The notes under the pieces were generated by a model. That model was given only the letters and a program-made list of their open reading frames with translations. It had not been told where the DNA came from and made no database searches. Both the position numbers and the translations under genes were made by a program. Positions 1 to 8,531 of a DNA stretch of 11,209 bases are shown piece after piece. The DNA comes from Parachlorella kessleri (taxonomy: Eukaryota; Chlorophyta; Trebouxiophyceae; Chlorellales; Chlorellaceae). The stretch covers positions 1 through 11,209 of the forward strand of contig BBXU01001191.1 of NCBI GenBank assembly GCA_001598975.1, in the 5' to 3' direction. Each line of letters starts with the position of its first letter. Positions within the stretch are counted from its first letter, which is position 1.

Positions 1-913
1 CGACCGCACCGCGGAGGCCCTCGGGCCCGCCCCACCGCCGCGCGGCCTGCGCCAGCAGGTGCTGGCCCAGGGTGCCGCCCACGCTGCCCGCTGCGCCTGC
101 TGCGGCGCCCTCGGCTCTGGCCCTGCTGCCGCCGCTGGCATCCCTGCCCAGGCCGCTGCTGTAGCTGGGGTGGAGGCTGGGGGCTCCATGGGGCGCCACA
201 TCCCGAGTGTCACCCTCAGAGTCAGCACGTGACAGGAGGTGGCTGCCACGTGGCTCTGCCGGCTGCGCTCCCTGCCCTGGCGGGCCGGGTGAGGCTGGCA
301 GCGGCGGCTGCCCAAGGGTTACAGGTGGAGGGTGGTGCTGGCCCGGCATGTGCTCCCAGCTGGGCTGGGCCTCTAGCTTGAGCTGCTGCTGCTGCTGCTG
401 CTGGTGGTGGTTGTGGTGGATCTCTTGTGGCAATGAGGTCAAGGCCTCCGCAAGCAGCTCCGGGTTCAGCTGTGGTCGGGACGGTTCTACTGGCGCTACG
501 GGAGGCCCGCCTGGCAATGTTTGCCCTGCTGCCGCCGACGCGAAGGGGGTGGTGGGCAAATCCCTCCCAGCAAAGCTCAGCCTCATGCGAGGCGACACAC
601 TGTCGAGCCTGCCGCTGGCTTCCTCCCCAGGGGTGGTGCCTCCAGCGGCCGCCGCCTCCTCCTGCCCCTGCTGCTGTTGCGGCGGCCCGCTCTCAGCTGG
701 CGCTGCTGCTGCTACAGGGCCCCCCATGAGACGGCCTGGCGGCCACGCCAGTGTGGCCGCCAGCAACTGGGGGAAACCTTGGGACTCTTCAACGATAAGG
801 GGGGCTTGGTCGACAGGCACCCCGTCAAAGACCTCTGCCAGGATACCCACATTCCAGAGGTATCTGTCCACCGCATCCAGCACCTGCGCCACCACCACGT
901 CACAAAGGCAAGT
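1..913 (-). CDS. Exon 8 of the large gene, continues past the left edge
   Basis: The frame is open for about 304 codons to position 1 with no stop. It starts after an ACCTAG acceptor (915-914), or after GGCGCAG 30 bp further in; both give phase 0 with exon 7. The first 60 residues form a non-repetitive, structured-looking segment (VLDAVDRYLWNVGILAEVF, then DGVPVDQAPLIVEES). After that come Q/A/G/P-rich regions, the motif RLDSVSPRMRLSFAGRDLPT, and an H/Q run (HHNHHQQQQQQ) at about 378-414. No stop or clear donor is seen, so the C-terminus lies outside the window. Confidence 0.65.
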
Positions 914-3900
914 CTAGGTAATTCCATCCTGGCCCCTTGCCAGCAGACCCGCTCGCTGCAATGACAGCCATGACACCCTGCACCCAATGCTGACACCCCC
1001 AGACACGGCGAAAGCCAAGCAGCAGGCTGCAACGTGAAGAGTCGGTACAGCGTAGCCCCTTTCTAGCAGCCAAAGGCCCGCTACCACAAACCCACATCAA
1101 CCATCCATTCATCTGGCAGCTGACCACAGCCCCCCTCCATCCAGCGCACCTCTCGCCGTGCCGCTGCTCTGTTGTGGCGCCCCGAGGCCCTCCGCCACAG
1201 CCCCACATCTTCTCGCTCCTTCTCAAGCGCCCGCAGCACCTCTACGACGTCACGCTGCGCCGCGCTAGGCCCCTGCTGCGCTGCCGCTGCTGCTGCTGCT
1301 GAGCCTGGCATGCTGCCACTGGGCTGCTGCCCTGGGGACCGCGCCGCGGCAGCAGCGTCGCTGCCCTGCGCCAACTCAGGCGCCGGGCCATCACTCACCG
1401 CCTGCAACTGCTGCTCCTGCTCCTGTTGCTGCTCCTGTGGCATGTCATCGATTTGGGACAAGTCTCGACTCGAGGAAGGCTCCCCTGCTGCGGCAGCATC
1501 CGTTGCCTCGGCCGGCGCTGCCCCTGGCCCCGCTGCCGCCGCCGCCGCCGCCGCGCTGCCTGCAGCCAGCGAGGGCTGTTCGCCCAGGAGCAAGCGAGGG
1601 CTGCCTGAGAGGCCTGAACCTCCTGACCCAGCGCCCGCTGCTGCTGCCACGGTAGCAGCTTCCCCGGCCCTATCGAGCTCAGTGGCGTTGCTGAGATCTA
1701 AGTGAAGCCCGCCCATGTCCAGTAGGCCGTCATTGCTGGGATCTGCAGACGGCCCAAGGCACAAGCAGGCGCATCAGTGGCAGGCAACTCGCGCTTGCCA
1801 GGCATGATCAGCCAGGGCACTGACAGCATAGGGCCACAGCTGGGGCAGCCGCCACAGCACACAGCAAGCACGAGGTCCTCAAAGAAGATCAAAATGGAAA
1901 TGACGAAGTATGCTGTTGCCCACCACCTCGCACCAGGGCGCCCAAACTCCGTGTCGCATGTGGAAAAAGCAACCTTACCAGGCAGAGGTGACGGCGGGGA
2001 TGACAGCTCATGCTGTGCCTGCTGCTGCTCCTGATGGGCCGGCCCCGAGGCTAGACTGCCCCAGAGGGACTCAGGGGTGGAGACAACGGTACCTCGGTAG
2101 GCTGGCACGGCCTGCGGGCAAAATACGGGCAGTGGAAGTGACGCACGGTGGCAGGGCGGGGCTCTTGAGTAGGGAAGCATGGTGAGCAAACGAGGCAAAG
2201 GCTGCAAAACACCAAACCACAACCAACATGACTACCTGCTGCACAGCTCTACAAGTTGGTCGCTAAGTTGCTACCACTGCCAGTGCGATATGCTGTGCCA
2301 TTTGCCATCGCTTTGGCACATGCATCTACAGACGCAGGAGATTGGCAGTAGTACTTGCCAAGGCGTCTGCCATGTAGGTGCACCCCTGCCTTTGGCTGCC
2401 CAAGAAGGCCCACCGCCGAACCACATAGCAGCCTGCCTAGCCCACACCCCCAAACAGATTCCGCCCCTTCAAGCTACCACACATTACGATCCATGCCGCC
2501 AGCCCAACTCCAGCTACACCACTGCTCCCAGCCACTCACCCAACAACACAAACCCTTGCACCACCCGCACCTCCACGCATCAGCCACTCGTGCCGCCTGT
2601 GCGCATGTCACCCCAAGCAGTCCAAGCACACGCATAAGGCAGAGAGAACCCAGGGTGCCTGGCCCGGCTACACTAGTGGCCGCCGGCTATACTACCACGC
2701 GGGCCTGTTACAGGCCCCAACCAACAAGGGTTATTAATGTCCCTCAACTGGCCTCTAAAGGTGGCCTGCTCACCGGCGACTCCTGCTCGATGTCCTGAGG
2801 CTGGGCCCCATGCCCAAGGCTGGTGGTTCGAGCATTGGCGCTCAGCGGCTGCAGCTGCGCAAGGCCCGGCTGTGCAGCCACAGCCGACCGCGGGCCCGAC
2901 GCCGGCCCGGCATCCCCGCTGCTGGGAACAACCTCCAAGGTCCCCACGTCAGCAGGCGGCCCCGCATCTGGCTGCTGCGAAGACTGCAGAGGAGGGCGCT
3001 CCTCGGCTGGGGCACCAACAGCATCGCAGCTGTCACCAGTACGGGCGGGAACCGCCACAATGGCAGCACCATCCAAGGCTGCCTCCTCTGCGGCTTCCAA
3101 AGTGCTCTGAGGGTGCTGCGGCTGCTGCGACTGTTCCAAAGGCGGCTCTGCCGCTGACTCCAGACAGGGCTGCTGGCTGGGCTCGGCAGCAGCCAAGGCG
3201 GAAGGTGCAGGCCCTTCCGGTTGCTGCTGCTGCTGCTGCTGGGCATGCTTTGCCTGCTGCCCACGCTCTTGCTCCAGGGGCTGCTGCTCCTGCCGCTGCA
3301 GGGGCGCAGCCAGCGACTCCTTCCCCCCTCCCTCCTCACCTCCCTCCAGTGCTCCTGAGACCGCTGCTGCTGCTGCCGCCGCTGCTGCCAGCTCAGCAGG
3401 CGGGATGCCAGTCAGGGTCCTGGCCGGCTTGGCAAGTTCTTTTTGAGGGGAGCCCTGGACGGGTAGGGACCCTCCCCGCTGCACACCACCCTTCCTACTG
3501 CTGCCATGGTCTCTGGCTTTGCCTGCACGGGCGGGAGGATAGCCCAGGAAGCAGTTCAACACGCATTCGGGTTCCTACTGCCAGCTATGTCCGGGGATGC
3601 AGTGCCATGGGAGATGGGTCTCTGCGAAGGCCGTGGTGCCAGCGGCACTTATAATCCTTTGTACTGAGACATGTGCAGCCGTTCAAAAAGATCAAGCCTC
3701 ACCGCTCGTGAATACAACCCCAACATGACCTGCTGTAACTATACTGTAGCATGAACCCCAGGTACTTTAAGTGTCTGGCACACCAACCCTCCGAACGGTT
3801 CCCACACAGTGCCAGCCTGGCAGCATGCTGTGCTCGGACGAGAAGACTAGCAAATGTGCACGACTCCCCACTCACTTGCATGCACCGGGCAGGGGTTGCC

Positions 3901-6900
3901 GGACTCTCTGCAGCACCGAGCACACATGATCCACTCGCACTTGGCGCCGTACTGGCCGCCACATCGGGCGCACCTGTAGAGCCCACATACGCTTCCAAGT
4001 CACTCAGGGCGGGGGATAAGGCACATCAGAAGGAGTTGGCACTGGTAGCTTCCCGCCCGCCCCCCCTTCCCCAACTGCATCCCGTAAGTCCCATGGCCAC
4101 CCACTGACCCACCCACCCACCCAACAAATGTACAATGTCGCCAAGGGCCTTCGCGCTTGTTCCCTACCTCAACATTTGCTGGGTACACAGCTGCCCCGCC
4201 AAAATATCTCAGCATTGCAGTCATGTGCATCCCACTGTGATACTTGCACCTCCATAGCACCCCCATCCAGGGACACAAAGCCAGCCCCTCCGGCCACCAT
4301 GTTCTCACCTCCACCTATGCACTGACCAGGCGCAGCCTTAGCCACTCTCACCACCACCCACAGCCCCAGCCTCATGCCACCCCTGCAAGAGCCTGGCCTA
4401 GCCTCTTTGCCAGTTCTGCCACCCACGTACCCACACACACAATGACAGGCGATACGGACAGGGCAACTGCACCGTCCCACCTGCGGCCCCCTCCCCGCCT
4501 GGGATCCCTGCCACCATGGCCGCCACCGCGCGAAGAGGAAGCCCCACCGGCGCCCTGCCCCGTCTGCTGCGTGTGCTGGGTGTGCTGCGTCGCCTCCGAC
4601 ACGGGCGGCGAGAGCGCGGAAGCGCTGGGGGCCGGCAGCGGCGGCTGGCTCAGGGACAGCTGCCTCTCCTGCTGCCACTGGTGGTGCGCCTGCTGCTGGG
4701 GCAGCGGCTGTGCCTGTGCCTGCATCTGGTGCAGCACTGAAGCTTCCGGCGCGCTGCCTAAGCTCCTCTGCCGCTGCACGCCTCCCTGCTGCTGCTGCTG
4801 CTGCTGCTGCTGTGCCTTGGCTGCCATTGCTGCTGCCTGCTGCTGCTGCAGCATCGCGATGGCCTGCTGAGGAGACTGCTGGAGGGCTGCCAGCAGGCCT
4901 GCGGTCGCCTTGGACATGCCCTCTGGTGAAGACAGTAGGCTTGCCACCTGGCCATGCTGTGCCTGCTGCTTCCCTCCCGGCAGCGAGACTGTCGGCGACC
5001 GAGCACCTGCGACTGCCTTTGCAGCACCTCCTGCCGCCCCATCAGAGGCAGTCGGCCGCCCATCTTGCTGCTGCTGCTGCTGCCCAATGCCCGACATCAT
5101 TGCAATGCGCTTCTGGTAGCGCTGCTGCTCCTGCTGCAGCTGCGCAATGAAATGAGCAGTGGCCGAAGCTGCGGTGGACAGGCCGCCACCAGCAGCAGCA
5201 GCAGCTGCACCAGCCTCGGGCCCCGTCCCCGCCCCAGCCGAGAGGCCCCCTGAGCTCTGCCGCAGCATTGCAGCCAGCCGCTGATGGTGCTCCGGCGCCA
5301 GCGCAAAACCCAGGCTCGCAGACGGCTCCGGTATGCTGTTTGACCGTGCAGCGCGCACAGCATGCGCAGTGTCCAGAGCAGCTTGAGGTGGTTGCTGCGA
5401 CATCTGGCCCCCAGGCGCGGAGGCCTTGCCGTCGCTGCCGGCGGGAAGCGTTTGCGGCGGCACCACGGCCGTGTTGCCGGGGTGTCCTTGCGGCAGCCTC
5501 GACTGATGGGGGCTGCCCACCGGCAATGCTCCAGAGCCAAACGTGGTTCCCAGCAGTGGCGAACCCGAGGGCCCCGGCGGCGGCTGCTGCGCTTGCTGCC
5601 AGAAAGCAGACATTGCAGCAGCGGCAGCAGCGCCATCCGCAACCGCAGGCGTCACCCCGAAGGGATGCGGCGGCCCTGCCAGCGCCTGCGGACGGCCACC
5701 CTGCTGTGCTGCCTCCGGCTGTGACTGCTGCGCTGTTTCGGGCAGCAGGGAGCCAGCAGGGCTGGGCGATGCAATGGAGATCGGGCCAGACAGTGACGGG
5801 AGGGGAGGCCCGAGGTGGCCGCCGCCTGGGACCAAGCCAAGGGTGCCCCCTGGGGAGCCTATAGTAGGCGGGTTGCCTGGGCCTCCACTGGCAGCGGGGG
5901 AGGCAACACCGGCACCGCCGGCACCACCCACCCACACGCGCAGCCTCTGCTGCATGATCTCCTGCATACGGACAGGCTGGTACTGGTGTTCATGTTGTTG
6001 TTCCACTACAGATTGCCACTCAAAAACACAGCCACACACAGCCCAAGGGAAGCCGGCACACAAAATGCGATGCTATGGGCTTGCCTTGGCCTTCATGGCG
6101 CCTTCGCTTAGCTCCACCCCTGCTCCATGCCATTCCATCTTCTCGAGCAGGAGGGCTGGCAGGATGTTGGTCTATAAGCATACATACACCCTGGCTTCAG
6201 CACCCTGAGGCGATGCCATGTACACCTCCCCAAGATGCCACTCCCTTCTACGATTCCCCACCTGTTCCCAGCCGGCAGAGCCTAGGCCCCACCACCCACC
6301 TGTGCCATCTTGTGCATCTCCTTGAGCTGCTGCTGCTGCACAGTCTGCTGCGCCTGCTGCAGCGGCACGCCCTGCTGCTGCAGCAGCACGCAGTGCCTCA
6401 GCAAGTTGCCCTGGAAGCGCTGCTGGATCAGTGGCGGCAGCAGCCGCAGGTAGCGGTTGTACTCCAGGGACACAGAGTCTTGCGGCAGGTTTGCCAAGCC
6501 AGCGCTGCCGCCGTCGTCGCCGCCGCTCAGGAGTGCAGCCAGTGCAGCAGCCCCAGCAACTCCACCCAGTTGTGAGGAGGCAGCATGCAGCGGAGCGGGT
6601 GCGCCATCGGCAGGTCCCAGTGACCCGTCCTGACGTGGGGCTTTCTGCTGTGAGTTCTGCTGCTGCCGCTGCCGGAAGCGGTGGTGATGCTGCTGCTGGG
6701 TCTGAGGAGCCTGCTGAGGGTCGCCCAGCGCACCACTCAGAGGAGCCGAAAATGGCAGGGATGCTGACAGGTCTTGCAGCCCTGTTGCAAAGCTCGGCAC
6801 CATGCCTGGGAGGCTGCTGTTTGGCATGGGCAAACCATTTATCAGTGCAGGCGAGCCCGAAGCTAGCCTCGCGCCCACACTGCCAAAGGTTGTTGGCTGC

Positions 6901-7166
6901 TGCTGTTGTTGCTGGGGATGCTGCGCCTGCTGCTGCGCTTGCAGCAGCTGCAGCTGCTGCTGCCAGGTCAGCTGTGGCGTGCTAGAACGCTGGTGCGGTT
7001 GAGGCGTTGCTGCCAGCGGCGGCTGGCTAGCCAGCAGCTGCTGGGCATAGTCCTGCTGCGAGGCTGCCTGCGGTGGTTGCAGCTGGGGGAGCAGCGTGCC
7101 CAAGGCATCCAGGTCCAAGGGGCCAGGCCAGGACTGGCCCAAAGGGTCCTGAATTGCCGGTTCCAT
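1..7166 (-). CDS. Large Gln/Ala-rich protein with an SRS/LRP1-like zinc finger, multi-exon, 3' end outside window
   Basis: This is a spliced gene read right to left. Exons: 7166-6300, 6018-4481 (alternative end 4431), a short uncertain exon ending at 4168, 3973-3876, 3522-2774, 2111-1979, 1742-1150, 913-1. The phases agree across every junction from 4167 leftward and across intron 1; only the junction after exon 2 is unresolved. The protein exceeds 1,600 residues and is mostly low complexity with poly-Q, poly-A and H/Q runs, broken by a few helical segments and one Cys-rich zinc-binding module. Such a composition is common in algal nuclear regulators. The zinc module has the exact Cys/His spacing of the plant SHI/STYLISH/LRP1 (DUF702) finger, so a DNA-binding or transcriptional role is inferred, not shown. 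The start at 7166 has a good context (A at -3, G at +4); the frame stays open upstream to an ATG at 7343. I recognise no homolog for the protein as a whole. Confidence 0.7.
1150..1742 (-). CDS. Exon 7 of the large gene
   Basis: The acceptor GTCTGCAG precedes 1742. The first two bases complete the Asp codon from exon 6. The exon starts DPSNDGLLDMGGLHLDLSNA, an acidic, Leu-rich stretch of the kind seen in activation domains. Ala/Gly/Ser-rich and QEQQQEQEQQ segments follow, and a charged helix at the end (QRDVVEVLRALEKEREDVGL) could form a coiled coil. The chosen donor is GAGAG|GTGCGC (GT at 1149-1148), in phase 0. An earlier donor, GAT|GTGGGG, would shorten the exon by about 18 codons. Confidence 0.68.
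1979..2111 (-). CDS. Exon 6 of the large gene
   Basis: This is a 133-bp exon after a TTTTGCCCGCAG acceptor (AG at 2113-2112), starting in phase 0 to match the 2774 donor. It encodes AVPAYRGTVVSTPESLWGSL followed by a Q-rich and then Pro/Ser-rich stretch. It ends after one base of a codon at a G|GTAAGG donor (GT at 1978-1977), and that base plus the next exon's AT gives Asp. The exact phase match at both ends is the main support. Confidence 0.72.
2112..2773 (-). other. Intron 5 of the large gene (662 bp)
   Basis: It is bounded by GTGAGC at 2773 and CCCGCAG at 2112. Since exons 5 and 6 join in phase 0 across it, no extra exon is needed. On the sense strand the middle part is G/T-rich. I see no RNA gene, repeat or conserved frame inside. 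Confidence 0.6.
2774..3522 (-). CDS. Exon 5 of the large gene (Gln/Ala-rich)
   Basis: The acceptor CCGTGCAG ends at 3523. The exon begins with the two bases that complete the Ser codon after the zinc finger, so the phase agrees with the 3876 donor. It opens with a basic stretch (KARDHGSSRKGG), continues through LTGIPPAELAAAAAAAAAV, and then becomes rich in Q, E, P and A. It ends at ESP in phase 0 at a CCG|GTGAGC donor (GT at 2773-2772). The poly-Q run at 3222-3242 and the poly-A run at 3361-3389 are the main low-complexity tracts. There is no recognisable domain after the basic start. Confidence 0.72.
3523..3875 (-). other. Intron 4 of the large gene, after the zinc finger (353 bp)
   Basis: It is bounded by a consensus GTGAGT donor at 3875 and a pyrimidine-rich CCCGCCCGTGCAG acceptor ending at 3523. 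It is more AT-rich than the exons. Nothing else is recognisable in it. Confidence 0.65.
3876..3973 (-). CDS. Zinc-finger exon: SHI/STYLISH/LRP1 (SRS, DUF702)-like Cys/His module
   Basis: This 98-bp exon lies between the acceptor CTCTACAG and a perfect GTGAGT donor (3875-3870). It encodes RCARCGGQYGAKCEWIMCAR followed by CCRESGNPCPVHAS, the last Ser codon being completed by the next exon. The ligand pattern is C-x2-C-x7-C-x4-C-x2-CC-x6-C-x2-H. That is the same spacing as the RING-like zinc finger of plant SRS-family transcription factors, including the G-x-Q after the second Cys and the adjacent CC pair. The residues that follow are basic (KARDHGSSRK) but lack the KSTW block typical of SRS proteins. 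No IGGH domain is visible in the window. The zinc module is well supported; family membership is an inference from spacing. Confidence 0.72.
4108..4122 (-). repeat. G-quadruplex-type run (GGGT repeat on the sense strand) in intron 3
   Basis: The plus strand reads CCC four times, separated by single A bases. The transcribed strand therefore carries GGG-T-GGG-T-GGG-T-GGG. It lies in the intron just upstream of the zinc-finger exon. The four G-triplets with 1-nt loops match the classic G-quadruplex pattern; any effect on splicing is speculation. Confidence 0.7.
4168..4207 (-). CDS. Short candidate exon 3 (boundaries uncertain)
   Basis: The zinc-finger exon needs two bases from the preceding exon. 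A donor TTGAG|GTAGGG (GT at 4167-4166) supplies AG, giving an Arg codon, if the frame reads DILAGQLCTQQMLR. An exon of 40 bp (acceptor at 4209-4208) joins in phase to the 4431 donor of exon 2. A 23-bp version (4190-4168, acceptor GGGGCAG) starts in phase 0 instead. A different frame across 4320-4210 also looks coding-like (GGENMVAGGAGFVSLDGG) but hits a stop before the donor. The true arrangement is not settled. Confidence 0.3.
4481..6018 (-). CDS. Exon 2 of the large Gln-rich gene
   Basis: The exon begins after a T-rich acceptor (TTTTTGAG) in phase 0, matching exon 1, and opens with a Gln-rich helix (WQSVVEQQHEHQYQPVRMQE). About 500 residues of P/G/S/Q/A-rich sequence follow. They include a helix-like stretch around AQLQQEQQRYQKRIAMM, poly-Q runs of 6 and 9, and an RG-rich tail (GGRDPRRGGGR). 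The best-looking donor is CGCAG|GTGGGA (GT at 4480-4479), which leaves 2 nt of a codon. The frame stays open further, and a second donor, G|GTACGT, ends the exon at 4431. An internal intron near 5935-5870 cannot be excluded, because a GTGTGG donor-like site follows the opening helix. Confidence 0.62.
4786..4812 (-). repeat. (CAG)9 microsatellite coding for poly-Gln in exon 2
   Basis: Nine uninterrupted CTG units on the plus strand read as nine CAG codons in exon 2. Pure codon runs are prone to length change between strains. Shorter or interrupted Gln/Ala runs occur throughout the gene. Confidence 0.9.
6019..6299 (-). other. Intron 1 of the large gene (281 bp)
   Basis: It runs from a GTGGGT donor at 6299 to a T-rich TTTTTGAG acceptor ending at 6019. 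Phase 0 is kept on both sides, and stops close the exon 1 frame just inside the intron. Confidence 0.6.
6300..7166 (-). CDS. Exon 1 of the large Gln-rich gene (start codon, residues 1-289)
   Basis: The ATG is at 7166. The exon holds exactly 289 codons and ends in phase 0 at a CAG|GTGGGT donor (GT at 6299-6298). The first 60 residues are acidic to neutral and Leu/Pro/Gln-rich. Gln runs follow, then an H/R/Q-rich stretch. The last 60 or so residues are the least repetitive part, with segments EYNRYLRLLPPLIQQRF and LLRHCVLLQQQGVPLQQ that look like a conserved helical region. The end is polar and Gln-rich (KEMHKMAQ). I do not recognise a named domain. The in-frame upstream extension to 7343 is Cys/Arg-rich, unlike the exon, and is taken as 5' UTR. 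Confidence 0.72.
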
Positions 7167-7760
7167 GCTCGCCTCCCTCCTCCCAGCGGAACCTCTGGCT
7201 GCACGGGCCACAATTCCAAGTTGCAAGCTGCATGTACGCGTATAGCTAGGCGTGTCACCGTGAGGAGTCGCGCCGCGTGGGCAGCAGGAGGGCACACACC
7301 TGCACACCCGTAGGGCAGCCTCTAACGGGGCTTCATGTGACACCTCTGCTGGACCCGGTCACCTGCCAAGGGTTGTACAGAATACGTATGAATTGCGAAC
7401 AAGCTGGATGGACACGGTATGGGAGGGGAGAACGCATTTCAAAGACTAGACATCACGCAAGCTTCTTAGTCAGCCGGGCATCTATCGAGGTTGTCCGTGC
7501 ATCTCCAGGCCTTTCCTTGAATTAATTGGCTTTGATTAATCTGACAAGTGCCTAGCCGTTGGTCGTACAGCTTTCTGCTTGGACTCTGCGGTGATTGGCA
7601 CCCGCTTAGCTGCCGCCCCCCAACTCACCTGCTAGCTCTTTTCTCCTTCGGGGAAATGCGGCCATGGCTTATTCCATGGTCCTGCGTGACTCGTGCAGCA
7701 CGGCTGGCATGTGCCTCCACCTGGGCAGCGAGTTTGTATTGGTTTCTTGGGAGCCGGCCA
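7167..7760 (-). promoter_or_regulatory. Probable 5' UTR and promoter side of the large gene
   Basis: This stretch precedes the ATG at 7166 and holds no convincing coding frame. It includes an AT-rich patch (7519-7541) with two ATTAAT hexamers. Three ATTGG motifs (7525-7529, 7594-7598, 7738-7742) read as CCAAT on the gene's strand. No clear TATA box or start site can be placed. Assignment as promoter is by position only. Confidence 0.25.
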
Positions 7761-7870
7761 TAGCAACGTCTCACCCTAGTTTGGAGTGGAGGCCATCGTA
7801 CAAGAGCTGAAGAAGACCTGAACTACGCTATAAGGTGAGAGCGGTAGGGAGTGCAAACAGAGGTTGTATT

Positions 7871-8000
7871 AGCATGGGTGGCTGTCACTGGTATGGGTGG
7901 CAGGTAGTGCGAACAGGTAGTGAGAGCTGGGCTGGACTCACAGGGCTGGATGCAGAATGTGCCTGAGTCTTGCCTGAGTTCTGAGCCAGTAGTTCTCTTC
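7871..8000 (-). repeat. Dispersed repeat family, copy R1 (inverted relative to R3-R5)
   Basis: Read on the minus strand, it contains GAGAACTACTGGCTCAGA, then TCAGGCA..CATTCTGCATCCAG, then CCTGTTCGCACTACCTGCCA and CCCATGCTAATA. The same order of blocks occurs, partly diverged, on the plus strand at 10589-10670 and 10773-10890. No terminal inverted repeat or target duplication was found, so the element type is unknown. Confidence 0.7.
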
Positions 8001-8350
8001 CCGAGTTATGTTGTACGGCTGTCAGTTTCCAGCTTTCGCTGGTTGCAAGGCATGCTTTGTGGACTGCCTAAATGCTGCCACTGCCAGTGACATATGTGAA
8101 CAGCGGCACGTGATGCGAACAGATTAGCTATGCCATTAGGTTGCCAGAGGACTAGAAGGGTTATGGGCAGGCATAAGTGGCAGTGACACCTATAACCGCT
8201 GTGCCGAAATTTTTGTCCAACCCCACTGAGCCCCATGTTAGGCATGCCCGGGCAGGGCTGCCGATGGTCAAGCTTAAGCACACACAAAAAAGCCACATTG
8301 GCTGGCTGACGCCCCATTACGTCTTGCGAAATTGCAGTCATGGCGACCAG

Positions 8351-8400
8351 AGAGCTGGGAGGCGAACTGGACTAATAGGGCTGGATGTTGCGCTTGCCTG
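8351..8400 (-). repeat. Dispersed repeat family, copy R2 (short, diverged)
   Basis: The minus strand reads CAGGCAAGCGCAACATCCAG followed by CCCTATTAGTCCAG. This matches the core of R1 and R3, with CCTATTAGG in R3. Only the central part is recognisable. Confidence 0.5.
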
Positions 8401-8493
8401 GGTTGGGGTTTGCCCCAAGAGGTCTGATTTAAGTCCATTCCCCAAAGCAAGCTAAGGCCACTGGATACCTTGGTCGGGGATGGCGCAGATGGT

Positions 8494-8531
8494 GGCACGA
8501 TGCATGGATAAGATTATCCATGCATCGTGCC
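8494..8531. repeat. Perfect 18-bp inverted repeat with 2-nt spacer
   Basis: The left arm GGCACGATGCATGGATAA (8494-8511) is the exact reverse complement of the right arm at 8514-8531; the spacer is GA. A second, outer pair, GCGCAG (8483-8488) and CTGCGC (8534-8539), extends the palindrome after a small asymmetric gap. The structure could form a hairpin or cruciform. It could be a remnant of a foldback element, a transcript hairpin, or a recombination product. There is no T-run after the arm, so a bacterial-style terminator is not indicated. Confidence 0.92.

Noticed and set aside
207..964. Plus-strand open frames rich in Cys, Ser and Gly across 207-964
   Set aside because: They are the antisense shadow of exon 8. 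The CTG/GCC repeats read as Cys, Leu and Ala, and the minus frame is longer, uninterrupted and phase-linked to other exons.
2179..2798. Plus-strand frames of about 150 residues within intron 5
   Set aside because: The composition (His, Cys, Thr, Ser and Pro scattered) has no domain-like pattern, and the region is explained as an intron with matching phases on both sides.
2820..2835. GGTTCGA resembling a tRNA T-loop motif
   Set aside because: There is no acceptor stem, D-arm or anticodon arm around it, and it lies inside exon 5.
5268..6208. Long plus-strand and alternate minus-strand frames over exon 2
   Set aside because: GC-rich codon repeats keep several frames open. Only the 6018-4481 minus frame joins exon 1 in phase and shows ordinary Gln-rich protein composition.
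7277..7763. Two short plus-strand frames upstream of the large gene
   Set aside because: They have no splice partners, no recognisable motif, and lie in a plausible promoter region.
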